DNA of 64,000 nucleotides from Planoprotostelium fungivorum (Eukaryota; Evosea; Variosea; Cavosteliida; Cavosteliaceae): positions 1 through 64,000 of the forward strand of contig MDYQ01000138.1 in the NCBI GenBank assembly GCA_003024175.1. The letters run 5' to 3'. Below are positions 56,930-64,000 of this stretch, piece after piece. Made by a program: the position numbers and the translations under genes. The notes below the pieces were generated by a model. It worked only from the letters and a program-made list of their open reading frames with translations, searched no databases and had not been told where the DNA came from. Position 1 is the first letter of the stretch, and each line of letters begins with the position of its first letter.

Positions 56930-57509
56930 GAGCTGCTGCAGAGTAAATAATAGGGCTCAACCGCGTATGGCACTTCCAGTCAAGGTGACACCAGGGGCAG
57001 CAAGCTGACACCTCAAACCTCGTAAGGTCATCCCTTCTCTCTAATCGTTCGGCTCAAATACACTCAAGAGTCGGATAAGCTTGCGCATTGACCAGCAAAG
57101 GCCGGATCTTGTTGATGATATCATCGTGCGGTGCCCCTTTTCTCACAAGCATTCGTGGTCACCTGGTGACTTTGCATCGCTCACACCGTATCTGTGTCGT
57201 GTGGTGGAGGAAATCCGAAAATGAGCACGCCCAAATGGTCTGTGTGGGATTAAGTTGATGATATTCAATACAGACGAGAGACACTGCCTGGGGAGAGTGA
57301 CACCCCTATCCTCCATCAATTGGATACGCTTCGGGGGAATTCAGTCACACTGCGTGGGTTCATGGGACTGTCTCGTCGCACACACAAGCATATTTACCTC
57401 ATCGTATTTGCAAAATCAGCTCCCTATTTGGACGTTATGCACAGGGCTGACAGGTCGATGATTGTTTTGCAAGGTTCAACACCCATTTTTACACCCAGCA
57501 TTTGTAAAA
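56930..57509. other. Spacer, nothing recognised
   Basis: About 580 bp with short chance frames only. It includes the upstream region of the EGF-membrane gene. Confidence 0.45.
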
Positions 57510-57827
57510 TCATCTGCAATCACAAGACCACGAGCCACGCTCACTGATTTGCTTCTTCGCCTCATCGAAAAATAGATGAGATGGACCGATCGTGTGCACG
57601 CAGGTTGAATTTGGGAAGACTGAAAACATCGTCCCTGGACCTCTAAAGAGGCTGAGACGAACAAACACTGCCGCACGTTCATCGAGGGCTGACTCTAGAT
57701 TGTTCAAATAGATTTTGAAAGGGCGTGGTACAGATCTGTCAAGATCTGCCTCTGTTATTAGAATGCGATGCCGATTGCCCTGACCAGGATGCATAATTTC
57801 AACACCCTCGGGTAGAAGCCACATCGT
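57510..57827 (-). CDS. Uncharacterised single-exon ORF
   Basis: An ATG at 57827 opens about 105 codons without introns. The sequence looks protein-like: GNRHRILITEADLDRSVP, FKIYLNNLESALDERAAVFV, HLFFDEAKKQISE, ending WSCDCR. It has no signal peptide or membrane segment and no motif I recognise. Its start lies only 17 bp from the filamin start codon on the other strand. If it is a gene the two would share almost no promoter space, so it may instead be antisense to filamin's leader. Confidence is therefore limited. Confidence 0.38.
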   Translation of the reverse strand, partial: TMWLLPEGVEIMHPGQGNRHRILITEADLDRSVPRPFKIYLNNLESALDERAAVFVRLSLFRGPGTMFSVFPNSTCVHTIGPSHLFFDEAKKQISERGSWSCDCR

Positions 57828-57844
57828 CACCACACATTAAGAGG

Positions 57845-60800
57845 ATGACTGAGCCAGACTGGGTCCGAATTCAGAGCAACGTGAGGAGACGATATAGAAT
57901 TCGATATGCATTCTGAATCACATTAGACGTTCAAGAACTGGTGCAATGTGAAGCTAAAGCCTAGGGAGCTCAATATTGAAAATTTGGCGACAGATCTGTG
58001 AGTTTACTTGTCGATTGAGAAGATCGGGTGATTGACCCGAACCATAGGAAGGACAGCCTCATTCTCATCAATTTATCGGAGGTTCTTACACAACAAAGAA
58101 TGCCACGCCACGCAGCCAAGCCAAAATTACGTTCTCAGATGCTGGACAACACCAGCATCTGCCTCAAATATCTGAAGGACAACGGAGTGAAGATGGTGAA
58201 CATAGGAGTCGAAGGTGAGACATCTGAGACCTCTCCCTCTTCTTCTCACTGAGTCACTTGTAGACGTTGTGGATGGCAATCACAAGATCATTCTGGGTCT
58301 CATTTGGACTCTCATCTCTCGATTTCAATTAGACGACGACGGGGGAAAGAGTGGAGGACGTAGAGGTCTCATCGAATGGTGTAACTCTGTCATTCCGGGA
58401 GCGGTTACCAACTTTACCACCGATTTTCACGACTGCATCGTCCTGTGAGTGTAACCTTTACGTCCTCTTCATCTGACTCTCTCAGCGTCGGCATCATCGA
58501 CACTCTGAAACCAGGATCAGCTCCCAACAACTTCGCCGATGTGAATTTTTTCGACGAAAAATCTCCCGCTCATTCTTCCAGATGACTCCACTACAACGAG
58601 CCAGATGGGCCACTTCTTACGGAGAAGAACACATGGACGTCCCAGCCATCATCGACCCCGAGGATCTCATCAACCCGAGTCTCGATGAACAATCCATGAT
58701 GACATACATGTCCGGATTCAAGGCTTGGGCCGAACAGAATTGGACCGCACCGAAAATGTCATCTCATCTGACGAAAGCGAAATTGGAGGGAAATTCGGTA
58801 GTCATCGAGACGTTCGGTGCAGACGGACAATTGTTTGGAAGGGGAGGAGCTCGATTTGACGTGAGTCGTTCCATTCGATCTCGTCTTTCGTGACGAAGAG
58901 TAGGTGTACATACGATACGGTTCGTCTACAACGAGCCAACAGATTGCGCTGCAGGTGATCAAAGATTATATTTATCTTTTCTTCACATTTTGATTTCGCG
59001 ATTCAGGTAGAAGACCATGGTACTGGTAAATACACCGCAGTTTTCCACGAAAAACCCGAATACAAGAAAAACATCGTCGTGCAGCACGATGGAGGACACG
59101 TCGGCGGCTCACCCTTCTCTGTATCATCTACAACACCTTCAGCCTCCTCTTCCTCCATCATCATCGCCGACGATCACATCGACGTGAGTCCTCTACAACC
59201 CGCCACGGAAAATCGGAAGAATCGAAAACTCACATGAATATCAGATCCAAGCGAGAGACGGAGACGGTGAACCTATCTCGGTCGCCTTAGGTGTCTTCAG
59301 AGCCTCTTCAGAGCAGGGCGGCCACACCAAATCGATACCTCTCACCGACCTCGGAAACGGAAACCTCCAAGGAAAATTCCAAGTCGACCCCAGGGAAGAC
59401 GCGGTAGTTACCGTGAAAGTTTCGAACGAAGAGGTGGGACGACGCAGGATAGCGGGAACGGCACCCGCGAAACCCGCGGAGATTCCGATTCCAATCCCCG
59501 CGGAACTTCCTCCTCCTATCTTGGAACTCCCTCCTCCAGTCTTCGTACAAGAACTACCACCTCCGATCGTGAAGCCGATCATCACCAAGGTAACGGCCAA
59601 GGTGAGAAATGTCAGACGAATATTCCTCTGCTGACGGACGTACAGATCGCTGGAGATTCGGTGGAGATTTCGGCGGAAACTGCGGACGGACGACCTGTCA
59701 CTGACTCCGAAGGAGAATTCGAAGTCACGTGCGAGAAGAAAAATCAGAGAAAAGTCCTCCCTGTAACGGCCGGAATTCCGGGTAACTACAACGCGACGTT
59801 CCAACCCGACGCCGAGGAAGATATCATCATCCACGTCCAGCACTTGGGAAAAGACATCATACCTCCCACCAAAATCGCAGCTACAGCTCCGTCGGCGGCC
59901 AACTTGAAGGCAGAGGTGAGAAGAAGGATCTTCATCTCCCTCACTGCGTACAGTTCCATGATGATCACGTGGAAATCTCGGCGAAAACTCGCGACGGAAA
60001 CCCCGCTCTACACTCAGCCAAAGATTTAAGAGTACAAGTTGAGAGGGCGGGAATCATGAGAGATATAACGGTACAACACAGAGGACAGGGCATCTACAAC
60101 GCTCAGTATGACGTCGACGTACTTCACGATACGATCGTTCACGTCACGCATCGTGGAGAATACGTGGGACACCCACACACCATTCCCGCCGTACCATTAC
60201 CCCCTCCCGTACAATTATCCGATTCCATGAAAAGTTTCGGGGATATTCCTGCGCCCGTGGCCTTCACACCCCGTGCCCTCGCCCCCGAAATTTCCGCGAA
60301 AGTGAGAAGAAATTTCTGAGAATGATCTCACCCGTTCAGGTCATTCCCGGCCGAGTCGAAGTCCATTCGAATCAAGATGGAGCTATAGCTCCATTACCAC
60401 CCATGGAAGAGTTCACAGTCACCATCGAAGTAGATGGTAAGGTGACACCCCTCCCACTACAACCTGCCGGTGGAATCTATTTCTCCTCGTGGGAACCCAT
60501 GTTCGACCGTGATACCATCGTACGTATCTTACGCAACGGAGAAGAGATGTCAGACAGCCCCTGCACCCTCTCTTTCACACCCCTGCGACAGACCACTCTA
60601 CAATTCACCACTCAGGTACAACATCGATCTGCGTACGTGAATGTCACTGACTTTTCATCGAGTTTTCTGGAGACCATGTCGACATTTTTTCTGTCGACGG
60701 TCATGACCCGACGGACACATCGAGTGACGTTGAAGTGTTCGTAGAGCGTAACGATACTACTTTTCCCGCCACCGTGAGACACGCCGGGCTGGGTAAATAT

Positions 60801-63800
60801 TCTGCCGTTTATCCGATGGACATCCGTAGGGACACCGTTGTACACGTCAAAATTGGCGGGAAACACGTCGGGGACAGCCCGCACACCATCAAGGCCGTAC
60901 AACCCATCGCCGCGACGGTCTCTACCGACGTGAGATTTCTTCGAAATTTCCCCCAAATTTCCGCAAAGATTCTGATGCACACTACAGCTGTCACCGGGAC
61001 GAATTCAATTGATCGCGAGATTGAAAGATGGAACACCTGCCCTCCACTCCATTCACGATCTGGAAATCTATATCGTACAAGACGGACAGCTCGTGTCTCT
61101 ACCGGTGGTTCACACCGGAGACGGTGTTTACGTCGGTACGTTTCATCAACAATTACACCGGGGAACGATCATGCACGTGAAACACATGGGAGAATCTGTC
61201 CTGAAGGCATCGACTCCGGTACATCCATCCGTGAGATCTTCTATTGACATCGATTTGCATCACTCCATCTCATCCCATCGTGATTTCTCGTATGTCATCG
61301 AAATCTCATCATCGATCTCACGGAGACATCTGAGTGTCATCCTCTGAACTGATGACACAGACGGAACCACCGGCGATTGTCGTTGTAGAACCGAGGGTAC
61401 AAGAGAGCCCTGCAGTGGCCAAGCCTCCCATGGTGGCTCCACCCGTCATCATCGTTCCACCAGCCATTGTGGTGGAGAATATGAATCCCACCATCGAGAT
61501 CAGACCTGCAGAAGGTACCGAAGAGAAGAGACCAGCTTCCGAGAGGAAAAAGTCTGGAATTTTCTTCTTCAACCGTTCCGCTTCTTCTACGAATCTCAAC
61601 GCAGACGCTCCTTCTCCATCGAACGTGAGATTTTATTCTATTTTATTCTTTTCCTTCAAATCGAACGACGGTCACACACGATGTCACGACGATGACGTAC
61701 GATATCTTACTGCGTTGTAGAGAGGTACCATATCTCCACCGGAGAGTCCAAATATGTCACCGAAGAACAAACGAAGATCTGGAAAATTTTTCCGAGAGAA
61801 TCACACCCAATCCAAATCGGACGACGGCAGAGCGAAGAAAGCTGCGGCCAAGGTGAAACGACCGTCTACAACGATGTAGATTGACGTGAGAAGGTCACCC
61901 TCAATCAGTTGGAGATCAAGGCGAAGACAGTGGAGGGACATCCTGCCCACGCTGCGCTGCAGGATTTAGAAGCCGTGTGTGAGGTGGAGAACGTTCACAC
62001 GAGGATTCACCTACAGCCGTCGGGGGAGGGTGTGTACACGGGATCGATACCTCACAATGCGAGAAGAGATACCATCGTGCACGTTAAACTACATGGAGAT
62101 CACGTCAAGGGTGAGTCACACACGCCGTCATGATGCTCATCATCACGATCATGATGAAGATCACGATCATGATGAAGATCACGATCATGATGAAGATCAC
62201 GATCATGATGAAGATCACGATCATGATGAAGGTCACGATCATGATGATAATCTGATCGTTACATAGGAAGTCCCATCACGGTGAAACCATCCAGACATTC
62301 CGTCTCTAAACGAGATTCCATCAATCTCGACGCTCTCCTCAGCGAGCACATGTTCTCCGGAATCTCGGAGAAGGAGTTGGAGAAGAACTTGAGCAAATTG
62401 GCCAAAGACGAGAAGAAGGACAAGAGGAAGAGCCTCAAGGTGTCTGAACCAGAGACGAACCTCAGCTCGTTCACCATGTCGCCGATTCAACCTAGAAAAT
62501 TTCTCTACTCGGCGACCATCGAGGGCGGGAAAATATTCATTCGAACGAAAGACGAGACCGGAATGGATGTGAGGACGTTGAATTTCGAATTTTGAAAAAA
62601 GCTGACGGCGGGAAAGGTCAAGTTTGGTGGGGCCACCATCATTATCATGGCCGAGTACGATGGAAAGAAGCATAGTCTCAATGTGGTGGATAATGCGGAC
62701 GGTACGTACGTCTCCATTCCCGTTCCCGTCGTCACGACAACGGATACTCGAGTGTTCGTCAAGGCGGGAGATCGCGAATTGGGACCATTCGTTGTAGATA
62801 GACAGAAAATGCCCGAAGAATCACCTTCCGTGGAGAAGAAGGAAGAAGATCCGTTCGGCTTCAAGGTAGAACCTTCCGAGAAATTTCCACGAATATTCAC
62901 GGAAGAGTAGGTACAATTAGACAAGGACGGATTTCCGATCACCACGGTCACCTCAGGTGCCACCATGGTCTCAAAGATTCCTCCATCTACGACGAGCCAA
63001 ATTCCCACCCCCGCTCCCGTATCAACCGTCTCCACAACGAACACCACCACCGATATCACCCCCACAGAAAATTCGACGAAAACTGACAGTTCCCCCGTAC
63101 CCAGTCCCATGGGTTCTCCACTCGTCCGTCGCGGAAGTCGAAGAGATTCAGGTCGTTACGCTTACACGTTGAGCGACGAAGAAGAGACAATGAAGAAGGA
63201 GAGGAAGATGACACCAGTCCTCATGCACGCCCACGTGAGGATTTTCCACGGAATTTCCGCGGAATGTCCGAGCTCACTTGCGGCAGGTGGCTATCGGCCA
63301 GACGAATCTCATCATTGTTCCGCTCGATGTCAATGGAAAATTGATGGAAGATATTGTCGCTGACGGTTTCGTCGTACAGATCGAGGGCCCTTTGGGTGAT
63401 TCATCTTTTTTCCCGCCTTTTTTCCCACCTGACCCATTCAGACGATCGCAAGGAGAGAGATCGCATGAGAGACATTGGAATGAAGAGACAGGCCAACGGT
63501 TCGTTCCGCGGTGGCGCCAATTACATCCTTCCCATCGGACTGTACAGGGTCATGATCTTTTATGGCGGAAACCCCGTGAAGGACTCACCTTATGATCTGA
63601 AGGTGACGGAAACCAACGAGAAGAGACCGGCGTGGGTGATGCACGGAGACGTCTACGCGAGGTGAATAGAACATCATCCCCATGTCACATCATGATGATC
63701 GTGACGATGATGATCTTCAATGATGAAGCTGAAACAAATAGATATCGCTGGGGCGAGAAAGAAGCACCACCTCACTCTATGATGGCATATGTTCCCAAAG

Positions 63801-64000
63801 CCGGAAAATTCTTGTGGTACAACACACCGTTCGGAAGGGTGAGTCCATCTACAACGACGGACGATGACGTCATATCCAGATCGAAGAATTTTCCACGAAC
63901 GTGGAAGTGGCCATACAGACCGTGTCCAAATCAGACGTCAAGAAGATCGTCACCACGGCCGACAGAAAAATAATCTTCTACGATAAGAGTGGAGTGGTGA
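57845..64000 (+). CDS. Filamin: actin-binding tandem CH domains and Ig-like filamin repeats (3' end outside window)
   Basis: The ATG at 57845 opens MTEPDWVRIQSN and splices to TFKNWCNVKLKPRELNIE, the start of CH1, continuing LKYLKDNGVKMVNIGVE and IILGLIWTLISRFQL. CH2 follows with LIEWCNSVIPGAVTNF and FHDCIVL...GIIDTLKPG, then MTYMSGFKAWAEQNW. At least nine filamin-type repeats follow from about 58750, each with the family pattern such as HGTGKYTAVF, then IVVQHDGGHVGGSPFSV, or GLGKYSAVYPMDIRRDTVVH followed by HVGDSPHTIKAV. Two proline-rich or basic inserts interrupt the repeats (about 59470-59570 and 61370-61800), and an acidic-Lys helix lies at about 62340-62440. The frame is open at 64000. 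Filamins cross-link actin. Over twenty short introns are present, one with an 18-bp minisatellite and one with the dyad at 61865-61880. Confidence 0.93.
61865..61880. repeat. Intronic near-palindrome, filamin intron
   Basis: TCTACAACGATGTAGA lies in a short filamin intron between donor GTGAAA and an acceptor ending GAGAAG. Confidence 0.85.
62144..62247. repeat. 18-bp minisatellite in a filamin intron
   Basis: Five full copies of CACGATCATGATGAAGAT (one with AAGGT) and a partial sixth lie in an intron from GTGAGT at about 62111 to CATAG at 62267. Read through, they give a false His/Asp/Glu repeat. Confidence 0.93.

Noticed and set aside
61979-62266. Plus-strand ORF with a His-Asp-Glu repeat
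   Set aside because: The repeat is the 18-bp intronic minisatellite; the filamin frame splices over it.
1-64000. Transposons, retroelements and viral insertions
   Set aside because: I looked for reverse transcriptase, integrase, transposase and capsid motifs and long terminal repeats and saw none that I could support.

Overview
The window is nuclear DNA from a compact, intron-rich eukaryote, most likely an amoebozoan. A variosean or protosteloid amoeba such as Planoprotostelium/Protostelium would fit, but that is inference from gene content and not a database match. Nearly every gene is cut by many short introns (mostly about 25-60 nt, usually starting GTGAGT or GTGA and ending CAG/TAG, with no clear polypyrimidine tract). 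The gene set fits a free-living phagotroph: a BLOC-3 subunit, a Cbl-like tandem-SH2 protein, BAR and RhoGAP proteins, filamin, a giant hybrid histidine kinase and many secreted proteins. I recognise no retroviral, LTR, Polinton or DNA transposon sequence.

Layout. 0-4 kb: the 3' end of a plus-strand gene, an EGF plus seven-helix membrane protein (minus) and an unknown helical protein (minus). 4.7-7.7 kb: HPS1 (plus), with a tRNA-Gln gene inside one intron. 7.7-15.5 kb, minus strand: a small unknown protein, a cytochrome b5-acyl-CoA dehydrogenase fusion, an unknown membrane protein and TRIP13/Pch2. 15.8-19.9 kb, plus strand: a Gfo/Idh/MocA oxidoreductase, tRNA-Gln, tRNA-Gly (minus, with intron) and a tyrosine phosphatase. 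20-28 kb, mostly minus: a KUP/HAK potassium transporter, a thaumatin-like secreted protein, and a Cbl-type protein with two SH2 domains and a tail of repeated Y-x-x-L-P motifs. 28-36.6 kb: a caspase-like gene, a MaoC-like hotdog gene, a zinc-ribbon RhoGAP, a BAR protein and two small genes. 36.7-44.8 kb: tRNA-Gln and one 7.9-kb hybrid histidine kinase gene (pseudokinase, AAA, helical repeats, GAF, HisKA, HATPase, receiver). 45.2-57 kb: beta-carbonic anhydrase, then secreted or surface genes (double-psi barrel, CAP, cadherin-like, saposin), a mitochondrial carrier, and a second EGF plus seven-helix gene paralogous to the first. 57.8 kb to the end: filamin, running off the right edge.

The genes do not form operons. 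Loose themes are phosphotyrosine and histidine-kinase signalling, actin and membrane remodelling (BAR, RhoGAP, filamin), lysosome-related organelle traffic (HPS1) and secretion. The most unusual structural signal is a family of 16-20 bp palindromes with core TCTACAACGTTGTAGA, and longer-ranging half-sites, inside the short introns; seven lie in the histidine kinase gene alone. Gene spans given here run from start codon to stop codon and include introns. Exon joins were done by hand from splice consensus, frame and family similarity, so individual exon edges can be off by a few bases.
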